NCBI RefSeq assembly: GCF_001750165.1
Contig: NZ_CP015411.1
Location: 242,501-306,500, forward strand
DNA length: 64,000 bases
Direction: 5' to 3'
Source: Pseudoalteromonas luteoviolacea
Lineage (GTDB): Bacteria; Pseudomonadota; Gammaproteobacteria; Enterobacterales; Alteromonadaceae
The notes under the pieces were generated by a model. The model was not told where the DNA came from. It saw only the letters and a list, made by a program, of their open reading frames with translations, and made no database searches. Position numbers and translations under genes: made by a program. Positions 52,433 to 61,732 of this stretch are shown in pieces (within the stretch, counting starts at the first letter, position 1; each line of letters opens with the position of its first letter).

Positions 52433-54463
52433 TTATAGTTTAAACTGATTAACCGTAGCATTAAGTGCTTTGGCAAGGTCGTTCAGATCCCTTGCTTCGT
52501 CTGCTAATAGGTGTGCGTGGTTTGCTGTGCTATTCACCAAGTCATTAATCGAGTTGAGGCTATTGTTTATATCTTCAGCTACTACCGTTTGCTCCTCTGT
52601 TGAGGTCGCGATTTGGTGGCTTTGGTCTTGTACAGTGTTAACCGACTCGGTGATATTATGCAATGCATCTAGGACTTCTTGAGTTTGTTCTACTGAACTT
52701 TGCGCTCGCTCTTGGCCTTGTTGCATCATGGTTGAGGCTTGTTGTGCAATTTGCTGTAAGCGAGAGATCATGTTGCGTATATCATCTGTCGATTCTTGTG
52801 TACGGCTCGCTAGGCTTCTGACTTCATCTGCAACCACGGCGAATCCTCGGCCTTGTTCGCCAGCACGGGCTGCTTCAATTGCAGCATTTAAAGCCAACAA
52901 ATTAGTTTGCTCGGCAATACCATTAATCACATCAATGACCGCACCGATATTACTGGTTTCTTGCTCTAAGCCTGCAACTACTTTGGCAGCCTCGCCAATA
53001 TGACTCGCGAGTTCTGTCATCACTTCTTGAGCTTGACTAGAGCGGTGGGCACCATCGTTGGTCATGCTTTGTACTAAGTCTGAAGCTCGATTAGTTTCAT
53101 GTGCATTACGAGAGATTTCAGTTACCGTTGCCGCCATTTCCGTCACCGCTGCAGAGACGCTATCAACCTGCTCTTTTTCTTGCTGTATCTCGTCATTGGT
53201 ATTGTTAGATACGTCACGTAGCTGTGCTGAGGCGCCACTAAGCTGCTCTGCTTGTGCTGCGGTATCGATCATCATGGCACGTAATTTATCGATGAAGGTG
53301 TTCATGTACATGGCCAGTTGACCAACTTCATCTTTGCTCTGAATATTAATGCGTCGAGTTAAGTCTCCTTCGCCAGAGGCTATGTCGCGCATGGTGTCTG
53401 TTAAAGTAATGATTGGACGCGTGATCATTTGCGCAGCAAGTAAAATCATAGCGACAATAATAGATAGGATCACGATGACCGCAGTCACTGTACTCATTAC
53501 TGCTTCATTGACTGGCTCGTCAATTAAGCTTACCGGAACAAGGATACCCACATGCCAATCTAGTACCGGTGTATCCAATTTTACGCTGTTAAAGACAACA
53601 TAATAGTCTTGCCCTTGAAGTGTAACCGTGGCATTGCCAGCGTCTTGGCGGTCAATTAAGCGCGTTAACTCAGTAAACCCCTGTGTATCTTGAAATTGCT
53701 GCTCAAGTCCCGATAAGCCTTCTTTACCGCGAGGCCCAGCATCAGTGGTAGATAGGTTGTGTCCAGTGCGCTTTGATAAATGTACTACTTTGAGCTCGTT
53801 ATCAAGCAGGAAGCCGTAGCCCTCACCATCAAACTGAATGTCTTCGACCATCTCATTGATTTTATTGATTTGTAAATCAACGCCGCCAACAGCGACGAGT
53901 TCACCTTGCTTGTTATAAACCGGCTGTTGCACAACCGCAGAGACATCCCCTGTATTAATATCAACAGATAGAGCACCAACATAAAGCTTGCCGTGATTTA
54001 GCGCGTCTTGCCACCACGGCCGCTTGTACGCGTAATAAGGGCGTCCATCAGAAAAGTTTGATGTACGCTCATTTTCTTTGAAATACTCACCAGTGCGGGC
54101 AGATGCCATAAATGCGGATAAGATGTTTTCATCGCTTTTACTGATGCGCTGAAAGTCTTCATTGACTTCGTCATACCCTTTATCGCCAGTCAGACTTTGC
54201 TCCCTAACTGAATAGTTATCAAACCAATTGACGTTATGAGGGTTGGTGACAAAGGTTTCTACAACCCTGCCGTACTGAGCAAAAAATGACTCCATGGATA
54301 ATTTCTCAGAGTAAATATAACTCTGTGCTTCACGCTCAATACCTTGACGTGAAATTGTTGCGATATGATTAACAAAATAAGTGGAAGCCAGCATCAATAA
54401 CACCGAAATAGTGCCACCGATCAGTATGAGAATTTTTTTACGAAGAGATAAGTTTTCAAACAT
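52433..54463 (-). CDS. Methyl-accepting chemotaxis protein with dCache-type sensor domain
   Basis: This 676-residue chemoreceptor has TM1 (about 10-30, ILILIGGTISVLLMLASTYF). A periplasmic double-Cache domain (about 35-320) contains PYYAYKRPWWQDALNHGKLY and, about 45 residues on, GVDLQI. This resembles the amino-acid-binding dCache signature (Y-x4-R-x-W-Y ... D), but with Trp in place of the second aromatic Tyr. TM2 (about 335-357, VTAVIVILSIIVAMILLAAQ), HAMP and a signalling domain with the conserved tip (GIAEQTNLLALNAAIEAARAG) follow. Amino acid or amine sensing is possible but unproven. Confidence 0.9.
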   Translation of the reverse strand: MFENLSLRKKILILIGGTISVLLMLASTYFVNHIATISRQGIEREAQSYIYSEKLSMESFFAQYGRVVETFVTNPHNVNWFDNYSVREQSLTGDKGYDEVNEDFQRISKSDENILSAFMASARTGEYFKENERTSNFSDGRPYYAYKRPWWQDALNHGKLYVGALSVDINTGDVSAVVQQPVYNKQGELVAVGGVDLQINKINEMVEDIQFDGEGYGFLLDNELKVVHLSKRTGHNLSTTDAGPRGKEGLSGLEQQFQDTQGFTELTRLIDRQDAGNATVTLQGQDYYVVFNSVKLDTPVLDWHVGILVPVSLIDEPVNEAVMSTVTAVIVILSIIVAMILLAAQMITRPIITLTDTMRDIASGEGDLTRRINIQSKDEVGQLAMYMNTFIDKLRAMMIDTAAQAEQLSGASAQLRDVSNNTNDEIQQEKEQVDSVSAAVTEMAATVTEISRNAHETNRASDLVQSMTNDGAHRSSQAQEVMTELASHIGEAAKVVAGLEQETSNIGAVIDVINGIAEQTNLLALNAAIEAARAGEQGRGFAVVADEVRSLASRTQESTDDIRNMISRLQQIAQQASTMMQQGQERAQSSVEQTQEVLDALHNITESVNTVQDQSHQIATSTEEQTVVAEDINNSLNSINDLVNSTANHAHLLADEARDLNDLAKALNATVNQFKL

Positions 54464-54717
54464 GACGTATTCTTTTTATTGGGACAGCGCTAACGTAATA
54501 AACCATATCTCATTTGATATATCTAGCTAATTTGGGCAAGGTACGTGCAAGATGAGATAAGTGGTTTCATCATATCGTTCCTAAAAAAATAAAAAAATAG
54601 TAAAGAATCATCATATTGCAGTTACTATTTTATAACCAAAAGCTGAGGAAATGTTGATGGTATTTTTTATTATGCTGTACTAACATTATGACCTGATTTA
54701 GGTAAAATTAAGAAAAT

Positions 54718-55482
54718 ATGATGAATAATAAGTTAGTCGTTTTAGGTGCGGGTTGGCTCGGGGGCGCACTGGTTCGTGATGCAAAAGCGAGCGGTTGGCA
54801 GGTTCAAGCGACACGCCGAGAAGTGCATGTAGACGATGATATCAAAGCATTTTGCGTGACTGACTCAGTACTTCATCATTCTATTACACTTGATGAGGCG
54901 TATTGGGTGTGTGCCATACCACCACGCATGCGTCAAAGTGAAACCTTGTACCTAGAAACATTGCGCTTGGCGCTGGAAACAGCAGCATCGTTGAAGTGTC
55001 GAGGCTTTTTACTATGTTCTTCAACTGCGGTTTATGGCTCTGACTCAGGTCATTTTGATGAGCAATCGCCACTGGCACCAAAAGACACGACACGTCAGCA
55101 GATATTGCAAACTGCTGAGCAAATGGTTCGCGAACAAAACGGTAAAGTGGCGCGTTTAGCTGGCTTGGTCGGTCCAAGTAGAGAGCCTGGCAGGTTCATT
55201 TCAGGTAAACACTTATCAAGTTCCTCGCAGGCGCTGGTTAACATGGTAGATCAGCAAGATGTGGTTAATGGGCTATTGGGTATCCTATCCAATTGGCAGT
55301 CAGCAAAGCCTGTCTACAATATATGTCACCCTGCGCATCCGACTAAACAAGATTATTATCAGAAGCATTGTACGCAATATGGCAGTGAGCCCCCTAGTTT
55401 TGCGAGTGACGAGTCTGTGGCAAGGGTAATAGATGGCACGCTAATCACTGAATTGGGCTTTGAATATCGTCACGATATTTAA
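54718..55482 (+). CDS. NAD(P)-dependent epimerase/dehydratase family protein (YeeZ-like)
   Basis: This 254-residue protein has an N-terminal Rossmann motif VVLGAGWLGGALVRDAKASG (GxGxxG type, about 8-27). Short-chain dehydrogenase features follow: CSSTAVYGSDSGHFDEQSP and RLAGLVGPSREPGRFISGK. The Tyr of the usual YxxxK pair is not followed by a matching Lys, so catalysis is uncertain. Resembles E. coli YeeZ, whose substrate is unknown. Two ATG codons (54718 and 54721) are possible. Convergent with hutC. Confidence 0.8.
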   Translation: MMNNKLVVLGAGWLGGALVRDAKASGWQVQATRREVHVDDDIKAFCVTDSVLHHSITLDEAYWVCAIPPRMRQSETLYLETLRLALETAASLKCRGFLLCSSTAVYGSDSGHFDEQSPLAPKDTTRQQILQTAEQMVREQNGKVARLAGLVGPSREPGRFISGKHLSSSSQALVNMVDQQDVVNGLLGILSNWQSAKPVYNICHPAHPTKQDYYQKHCTQYGSEPPSFASDESVARVIDGTLITELGFEYRHDI

Positions 55483-55493
55483 GCTGCAGCGTT

Positions 55494-56204
55494 TTATTTT
55501 TTGAATGTGAGGTGACCTCCGAGGCGGTACTTGCTGCCTGGAGAGATCAGTCGAGCAAAACTGACGATACCTTGAGATGACCAAGTCCGTCTTATGACTT
55601 GCAAGCAAGGTTCTTCATTAAACATATTTAGCCATTGGCATATTTCCGCATTGGGCATAATTGCTTCAACTGTATGTCTCGCTTCGGTCAATGGTGCAAC
55701 TTGCGTTAAGTATTCGTGCGGAGTTAATGTTGTAAAGTCTTGTTGCAAGTACTCAGGCGCTAAAGCCGGATTGACAAAGCGCTCTTCCACCTGCAGAGGG
55801 TCATCGTTTTCGTGATGGACAATCACACTTCGATACACTTGACTGTCAATTTCAACCCCAAGTGCAATGGCTATCGGGGCAATCGCAGAGATTGACTCTA
55901 GGGAGAGCACCACGCACGTATAGTCACCACCGCGATCCGCGACTTCGTCTGCAATATTGCGTATTTCTAACAGTGAAGACTGCGATTTAAAACTGGCGAC
56001 AAAAGTACCTAAGCCCTGGCTACGGGTGAGTATGCCGACTTCGGTGAGCTCACTCAGTGCACGTCGCGCGGTCATGCGGCTAACCTTAAATTGATCAGAT
56101 AGCTCATTTTCAGAAGGAACGCGTTGATGTTCTAGCCACACTCCAGCTCGGATCTGCTCAATAATATGCTGTTTGATCTGGGCAAATTTAGGTTGTTCAG
56201 TCAC
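55494..56204 (-). CDS. hutC: Histidine utilization repressor HutC (GntR family)
   Basis: This 236-residue repressor has an N-terminal winged helix (FAQIKQHIIEQIRAGVW, RVPSENELSDQFKVSRMTARRA) and a C-terminal UTRA ligand domain (VYRSVIVHHENDDPLQVEERFVNP, TPHEYLTQVAPLTEARHTVEA, CLQVIRRTWS). In known systems urocanate releases it from DNA. It is divergent from hutI, and a perfect operator palindrome lies between them, so repression of both genes is expected. Confidence 0.94.
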   Translation of the reverse strand: MTEQPKFAQIKQHIIEQIRAGVWLEHQRVPSENELSDQFKVSRMTARRALSELTEVGILTRSQGLGTFVASFKSQSSLLEIRNIADEVADRGGDYTCVVLSLESISAIAPIAIALGVEIDSQVYRSVIVHHENDDPLQVEERFVNPALAPEYLQQDFTTLTPHEYLTQVAPLTEARHTVEAIMPNAEICQWLNMFNEEPCLQVIRRTWSSQGIVSFARLISPGSKYRLGGHLTFKK

Positions 56205-56253
56205 TGTCTGCTACCGTGTAATAAAAGGTTAGTCATAAAGGTGGCATAGTCAT

Positions 56254-56267
56254 CTTGTATATACAAG
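56254..56267. promoter_or_regulatory. HutC operator
   Basis: CTTGTATATACAAG is a perfect 14-bp palindrome fitting the GntR/HutC operator pattern (TGTA-N2-TACA). It lies between divergent hutC and hutI, 47 nt before the hutI start. A half-site CTTGTAT follows at 56279-56285. Confidence 0.85.
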
Positions 56268-56313
56268 TATTCTTGCTAAACTTGTATTAATTTTCTCCAA
56301 CTGAGTGTAGACA

Positions 56314-57540
56314 GTGATTGAAGTAGATTTAGTAATAACTGATGCAAATATTGCCACAATGGATGAGCAGATCGCAGGCGCATATGGCGTAATTGAAAAT
56401 GCGGCGATCATGTTAAAAGGCGATACGATAATTTGGCTTGGTAAAACATCTGAAATGCCAGAGTTTGACGTCTTAGCGACCCCTGTGACATCTGCAAAAG
56501 GGGCGTGGCTGACGCCGGGTCTGATTGATTGCCACACTCATATTTTATTTGCAGGTTCTCGTGCACAAGAGTTTGAGCAGCGTTTGAATGGGGTATCTTA
56601 TCAGCAAATCGCAGAGCAGGGCGGTGGCATTGCAACAACAGTGAAAGCGACTCGTCAGGCTTCAAAAGAAGAGTTGTTTGTGGTTGCTAAGTCACGTTTA
56701 AATGCACTGTTAAAGGAAGGGGTAACTACAGTTGAAAGTAAATCTGGTTACGGTTTAGATACAGACAGCGAAATTAAATTACTTGAAGTGAATCAAGTAC
56801 TCAATGAGCATCATCCAATCCAGATCCAGAGTACTTTCCTCGGTGCGCATGCTTTACCTCCAGAGTACAAAGGAGATAGCGATGGGTATATTGATCTAGT
56901 ATGCAATGAAATGCTCCCGTTGGTTGCAGAACAAGGCTTAGCTGATGCAGTGGATGTTTTTTGTGAAAATGTCGGCTTTAGTCATGCACAAACAAAACGT
57001 GTGTTTGAGCGTGCTACCGAATTAGGTCTAAAAGTGAAGTGTCATGCTGAGCAGTTATCAAACCAACACGGCAGTGAGTTAGTTGCGGAGTTTGGTGGTT
57101 TATCGGCAGATCATATCGAATATTTAGATGAGCGCGGTGTGATGGCTATGGCCAAATCGGGCACGGTTGCGGTGATTTTACCAGGAGCGTTTTACTTCCT
57201 AAGAGAAACTCAGCATCCGCCAATTGACTTATTGCGTGAGCATAAAGTACCGATTGCCATTGCCAGTGATTTTAACCCAGGCACCGCGCCGCTTTGCTCA
57301 TTACGTTTGATGCTGAATATGGCGTGCACATTGTTTAGAATGACGCCAGAAGAATCATTGCTGGGTGTGACTAGACACGCCGCTAAAGCATTGGGTTTAT
57401 CTGATAGAGGGGTGTTAAAAGTCGGTGCTAAAGCGGATATTGCCATGTGGCAGATTCAGCATCCTTCAGAATTAAGTTACCAGTTTGGCGTAAACGATCT
57501 GTTAAATCTGTGGATATCGGGTAGACTTATTCAATACTAA
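56314..57540 (+). CDS. hutI: Imidazolonepropionase
   Basis: This 408-residue amidohydrolase opens the ring of imidazolone-4-propionate, the third step of histidine degradation. Metal and substrate motifs: DCHTHILFAGSRAQEF (HxH), SKSGYGLDTDSE, KCHAEQLSNQ, and catalytic Asp in ASDFNPGTAP. The start is GTG 56314, with RBS-like sequence weak (CTGAGTGTAG). Repressed, by inference, through the operator just upstream. hutU and hutH are not in this window. Confidence 0.96.
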   Translation: MIEVDLVITDANIATMDEQIAGAYGVIENAAIMLKGDTIIWLGKTSEMPEFDVLATPVTSAKGAWLTPGLIDCHTHILFAGSRAQEFEQRLNGVSYQQIAEQGGGIATTVKATRQASKEELFVVAKSRLNALLKEGVTTVESKSGYGLDTDSEIKLLEVNQVLNEHHPIQIQSTFLGAHALPPEYKGDSDGYIDLVCNEMLPLVAEQGLADAVDVFCENVGFSHAQTKRVFERATELGLKVKCHAEQLSNQHGSELVAEFGGLSADHIEYLDERGVMAMAKSGTVAVILPGAFYFLRETQHPPIDLLREHKVPIAIASDFNPGTAPLCSLRLMLNMACTLFRMTPEESLLGVTRHAAKALGLSDRGVLKVGAKADIAMWQIQHPSELSYQFGVNDLLNLWISGRLIQY

Positions 57541-57560
57541 AAGTCAGTAGTGGTCGTGTA

Positions 57561-59405
57561 ATGGCAAGATTTTCGTTGGTTAAGTCTCTATTTGTATTGT
57601 TAAGCATATGCTGGATATTTCCGTCCTGGAGCGCCACCAATCTTGCCGATTTCTCACTGACCAATACTTTACTCTCACCGCTTTCCATTGCATTTTCTGC
57701 TGGTGTTGTGGTGAGTTTAAGTTTAGTTGCGATTGCACGGTCGCATTTTGCTGTAAACCGAATTATTCATGCTTTATTAGGCGCTTGTGGATTGGCTGTG
57801 CTTGCCGCAGTCGGTGATCTTGCGCTTTATTTTCTCGTATTCATCTTACTGCTACAAATATGGCAAAGTGATAGGCTTGGCCAAGGTCGTCACCTTGTTA
57901 TTAGTGCACTGTGTGCAGTGACAGCGACACTATTAATTGTTAGTCATTTTTGGTGGCATGTTCCCGGTATTTATGTCGTTTTTACTTTGTTGCCTATCTT
58001 TATCAGTGAGTTATTTCTAGATATACCCCAGGTTTATGAACGGGCACCTAGTGAGCCCAACGCGTTATCTAATACGGATATACTAGGCCTGCCTGATCGT
58101 GCTGGTATCCGAGAGGCTTTTAATGAATATCGCACTAGAGAACCTGGTACCGCAATGTTAGTAATGGTACGGTTAGAAGGGTTTCAGCAAGTTAACTTTC
58201 ACCTTGGCCGTGAATTTGGTGATTTACTGCTCGCACAATCAGCCAATCGAATGAAACAACATTTACAGAGCCACGATGTAATGCCCATTGTTATTGGCAA
58301 TGATGTTGAACGGTTGGCACATCTTGGCGGGTTACATTTTGTATTCGTATGCAGTTTGACACATCAGCAACACCTTCATGAACATTTATGTGCGGAAATT
58401 ATTGAGAGTACACTCAAGCCATTCAATGTAGGCAATTGTATTATCGAAGTCAGTGCCAGAGCGAGCTATGTCAATTGTGATGAAGAGCTCGGCCAATTCG
58501 ATGAATTGTTGACGTGTGTCTTTTTAGCTTTAGATAGTAGCCCAAATGAAACCATCGCCCCTTATCAGCAAAAAATGCAAATAGATAGGCTTGAGCAGCA
58601 GGCCCGTTTGGCTGAATTGGCACATATTGATTTTAAAAATGAGCTAGAGCTATATTTTCAACCTGTTGTGCGCAATAGCGATGGTGATATCGAGTATGTG
58701 GAGTTACTGTTGCGTTGGCAGCACCCGAAACAGGGTATTTTGGCTGCAAGTAAGTTCATTGATGATATTCGTATTGCAGGTCTTGCATTGCCTTTGGCGC
58801 AATATGTTATTGAGCGAGCCGCGGAAATCGCGCTGGCATTACGGGTGGAAGGGATCCAAATGCCACTGGGGATCAATCTATTTGGTCCTGAAATGCTACA
58901 TGAGGAGTTCATTGAATTTGTTGACCGAATTTTAGTTGAGCACCAACTCATGCCGCAAGATATTATCATCGAATGCCCATCACAAATGTTCACCACTTTA
59001 GACCAGCAAGGGGTGGCTATGGTTGCGAGGTTACGCACCATGGGAGTGAGGCTATGTGTCGATGGTTTTGGTGAGTCTCCTTTGTTGCTTGCAAAACTCC
59101 CCAAATTAGAAGTGGATTATGTAAAGCTCGGGCGCTCATTAACGACGCCAAATCAAAACCAAGGGAATTTCAAAGCCGTTGTACGCGGCATTGTTGAAAT
59201 GCAAAATGTTCAAGAGTGTAAGGTGATCTGCGAAGGCGTTGAGTCACAGGAGCAGCTGCAGTTCGCGCAAAACTTAAATGCATTCGCTGCACAAGGTTAT
59301 TTATTTACTCGCCCTTTGAGTAGTATAGGGATGATCAGTTGGCTGAAGCAATGGCGCTGGGAGCATCCTGTAGAAGATAAGCCCAGCACCTTTGATACCA
59401 ATTAG
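57561..59405 (+). CDS. Membrane protein with degenerate GGDEF and EAL domains
   Basis: This 614-residue protein starts with about five membrane helices (to about 155), then a GGDEF-like domain whose active-site motif is replaced (LGGLHFVF), and a C-terminal EAL-like domain (about 355-595). Key EAL positions are altered: EAL reads ELL (VELLLRW), the usual ELTES block reads ECPSQ and DDFG reads DGFG. CEGVES and the Lys in VDYVKLG remain. Cyclic-di-GMP synthesis is almost certainly absent and hydrolysis doubtful; a binding or protein-contact role is more likely. It starts 20 nt after hutI; its stop overlaps that of convergent hutG. Confidence 0.87.
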   Translation: MARFSLVKSLFVLLSICWIFPSWSATNLADFSLTNTLLSPLSIAFSAGVVVSLSLVAIARSHFAVNRIIHALLGACGLAVLAAVGDLALYFLVFILLLQIWQSDRLGQGRHLVISALCAVTATLLIVSHFWWHVPGIYVVFTLLPIFISELFLDIPQVYERAPSEPNALSNTDILGLPDRAGIREAFNEYRTREPGTAMLVMVRLEGFQQVNFHLGREFGDLLLAQSANRMKQHLQSHDVMPIVIGNDVERLAHLGGLHFVFVCSLTHQQHLHEHLCAEIIESTLKPFNVGNCIIEVSARASYVNCDEELGQFDELLTCVFLALDSSPNETIAPYQQKMQIDRLEQQARLAELAHIDFKNELELYFQPVVRNSDGDIEYVELLLRWQHPKQGILAASKFIDDIRIAGLALPLAQYVIERAAEIALALRVEGIQMPLGINLFGPEMLHEEFIEFVDRILVEHQLMPQDIIIECPSQMFTTLDQQGVAMVARLRTMGVRLCVDGFGESPLLLAKLPKLEVDYVKLGRSLTTPNQNQGNFKAVVRGIVEMQNVQECKVICEGVESQEQLQFAQNLNAFAAQGYLFTRPLSSIGMISWLKQWRWEHPVEDKPSTFDTN

Positions 59406-60457
59406 CTTTGTCTTGCTTTTAGGTAGCTGCAGACCAGTCCTGATAGCACTTGTCCCGCTTCAATAACGCCTTGTTGCTCACCTTGAGGGTGATTTTTTGG
59501 GGCCGCTTCACATAAGTGTAAATAGCGTGTGTTTGTTTGCTTGGCGCTTTGATAAACAAAGTGTTCGGCATCATTCACACTGAATCCACAGTTGGTGTAA
59601 GCACTGACCGGCATACCTGATATTGCGTCAACGTCTACTTCAACACCTAGAGGTAAGCTTTGTTTGAAGCGGCTTGTTGCGACCTTTATTGCATCCGTTA
59701 ATGAAGTTTCCCGAGTTACTAGAATGTCTTGGTATGTGGTGTAAGTAAATCCTGCTTTTTGCAGTGATGCGATGATGGTGTCATTGTTTTTTTGTTCATG
59801 CATACCTACTACGTGGTAATCCGCAAGGTAGCCAGCTTGATGTGCATAACTGAACCCGTTTCCTGAATGTCGACCTTCAATGGCTCTAAAGTCGGCATGT
59901 GGGTCGAAGTTAATTGCTTGACAAGGACCCTGTGTACTGGTGGACAGCGCTTGTAATAATCCAAAACTGTTATTATGCCCACCACCAATTAAAATAGGTT
60001 CAAGGCCCGCATCAAAAATGGCTTGAAGTACCGCACTGACTCTTTCATCGAGCTGTTCACATAATGTTCTAAGCTGCGTAAGGCCTTCAGGAGTAGTATT
60101 GTCCACTGATTCACTTTGTACTTGCAGGTCATGCGAAATGATTTCCCCCAGTAACAATACATTATTAGGAGTAAGAAATTGATTACAGGGTAGGTTGAGA
60201 AAGCGTTTTAAAAATGCGAACCAGCCATCAGTTGCACCACCATTACCACAATTGCCTCGTGGGCCAATATCTTCATTGACAGCAACAAGGACGTATTTTA
60301 TGCCAAACTCAGCGGCATCATGTAACGCTTCTGGCAGTGCTGACTGTGATTTTAGAAAAGAGAGAGATTGCCAAAATCGCGTTTCATTTTCCCGAGTTGC
60401 GGTGAAATCGCTGATGTTTACTTCATTATAAATCTTAATCCAATTGTGTGCGGTCAT
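59402..60457 (-). CDS. hutG: Formimidoylglutamase (arginase family)
   Basis: This protein of about 351 residues hydrolyses N-formimidoyl-glutamate to glutamate and formamide in histidine degradation. The binuclear manganese site is readable: GGGHNNSFG, NFDPHADFR (DxHxD), and EVDVDAISGMP (DxD). It lies close to hutI and hutC, which supports HutG over agmatinase or arginase. I prefer ATG 60457 (MTAHNWIKIYNEV) to a TTG 42 nt upstream; its RBS is weak. No HutC-like palindrome was noticed upstream. Confidence 0.9.
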   Translation of the reverse strand: MTAHNWIKIYNEVNISDFTATRENETRFWQSLSFLKSQSALPEALHDAAEFGIKYVLVAVNEDIGPRGNCGNGGATDGWFAFLKRFLNLPCNQFLTPNNVLLLGEIISHDLQVQSESVDNTTPEGLTQLRTLCEQLDERVSAVLQAIFDAGLEPILIGGGHNNSFGLLQALSTSTQGPCQAINFDPHADFRAIEGRHSGNGFSYAHQAGYLADYHVVGMHEQKNNDTIIASLQKAGFTYTTYQDILVTRETSLTDAIKVATSRFKQSLPLGVEVDVDAISGMPVSAYTNCGFSVNDAEHFVYQSAKQTNTRYLHLCEAAPKNHPQGEQQGVIEAGQVLSGLVCSYLKARQS

Positions 60458-60495
60458 GGTGTTTCGAGTATTAAAGTAGGTTAGGAAAAATGGTG

Positions 60496-60527
60496 CCAAA
60501 TGGGCGCACTATCATGCTCCCATTTGG
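60496..60527 (-). terminator. rraA terminator
   Basis: CCAAATGGG and CCCATTTGG form a perfect 9-bp stem with a 14-nt loop, between rraA and hutG. On the minus strand it is followed by CACCATTTTTCC. Confidence 0.7.
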
Positions 60528-60546
60528 TGATGGAAAAATGTAGCTG

Positions 60547-61050
60547 TTATGCGTCGTCTTCGTCTACTTCGAGCAGTAATTCTTCGGCAGAGATAATAAT
60601 GCCTGTTGAGTCTGCATACAGAAAGTCATCATCAAAGAATGAAACGCCCGCAAAATTGACTGGAATGCCTTGCACCCCAGCACCTTCGCTATCGGCTCCA
60701 ACTGGGATAGAGGCGATAGCTTGAATGCCTATTTCGCACTCTTCGAGCTCTTCTACATGCCTAACAGCACCATAAACAACGATGCCTTGCCAATTATTCT
60801 CCAAAGCTAATTCTGCTAGATCGATATCAATCAGCGCGCGTCGTGTGGAGCCACCGCCATCAATTAATAACACCTGCCCTGTTCCATCTTGTTGCAATAC
60901 CTCAGCAATCACTTCATTGTTTTCGAAGCACTTAACCGTTTTAATACGGCCGCAAAAAGCATGCTGCCCGCCAAAGTTAATGAACATTGGCTCAAGTACG
61001 TCAATGGCATCGGCGAAGTGATCACACAGATCTGATGTGCTGTAATCCAT
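60547..61050 (-). CDS. rraA: Ribonuclease E activity regulator RraA
   Basis: This 167-residue trimeric protein binds and inhibits RNase E in E. coli. It matches through DYSTSDLCDHFADAIDVLEP, FGGQHAFCGRIKTVKCFEDN-like text, LLIDGGGSTRRALIDIDLAE, IVVYGAVRHVEELEE and FLYADSTGIIIS. The acidic tail (LLLEVDEDDA) is longer than in E. coli. ATG 61050 is chosen over the adjacent ATG 61053 because it aligns with the E. coli start and has GAGGA 7 nt upstream. Confidence 0.95.
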   Translation of the reverse strand: MDYSTSDLCDHFADAIDVLEPMFINFGGQHAFCGRIKTVKCFENNEVIAEVLQQDGTGQVLLIDGGGSTRRALIDIDLAELALENNWQGIVVYGAVRHVEELEECEIGIQAIASIPVGADSEGAGVQGIPVNFAGVSFFDDDFLYADSTGIIISAEELLLEVDEDDA

Positions 61051-61210
61051 CATAGTATCCTCAGAGAATGGCTAAACTGTTGTCAGTATACTCCCATTAA
61101 TAAGCTGCGCAATGCTTTGAATCAACTTACATAATTGTGTCACAAAAATGTCGCGTTATTGTTATTAAGCTCTTCTAAGCTGAAATTGTGAACAAATGTA
61201 AGCAACTACG

Positions 61211-61732
61211 ATGAAAGCACAAATAATTAAACTAGATACAGCGCTTTATTTTGCATTGTATAAACCAAAAAGACGCAAGTGGTTTAACTGGTTGATGTTA
61301 ATGCTATCTAAAAGTGGCAATGGTGGGCTGTATGTCATTTTGGCGTTATTAAACGGATATTTCATGGGCAAAGTTGGCAGCACCTTTGTGCAAACTGTGC
61401 TGCTTGCTTTTGCAATTGAGCGACCTTTATATTTTTTATTGAAGAAGCATTTTGCCAGGATTAGGCCATGTGACTGCTTAGCTGTCAAAGCCATGCTTAC
61501 ACCGAGTGATAAATTTAGTATGCCATCAGGGCATAGTGCGGGAGCTTGGCTTTATGCAACGTGTTTAATGGAGGTTTATCCTGTGCTGACAATCCCATTA
61601 TGCATATGGGCGACCGGGGTATCCTTGTCTAGAGTGCTGGTTGGAGTGCACTATCCAATTGATGTCATACTCGGAGCGCTAATGGGCAGTGGGTGCGCAT
61701 TGTTGGCCATTGGTATGTTAGGAGAGTTATGA
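61211..61732 (+). CDS. PAP2-family membrane phosphatase
   Basis: This 173-residue membrane protein has about five helices and the three-part acid phosphatase signature: KKHFARIRPCD (KxxxxxxRP), MPSGHSAGAW (PSGH) and SRVLVGVHYPIDV (SRx5HxxxD). It would remove phosphate from a lipid such as undecaprenyl pyrophosphate or phosphatidate. Its TGA overlaps the start of a glycosyltransferase gene, so the pair probably acts in envelope glycolipid metabolism. Confidence 0.9.
   Translation: MKAQIIKLDTALYFALYKPKRRKWFNWLMLMLSKSGNGGLYVILALLNGYFMGKVGSTFVQTVLLAFAIERPLYFLLKKHFARIRPCDCLAVKAMLTPSDKFSMPSGHSAGAWLYATCLMEVYPVLTIPLCIWATGVSLSRVLVGVHYPIDVILGALMGSGCALLAIGMLGEL

Noticed and set aside
58658..59104. Antisense frame of 148 codons within the EAL-like domain
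   Set aside because: Shadow of the conserved EAL-like fold on the other strand.
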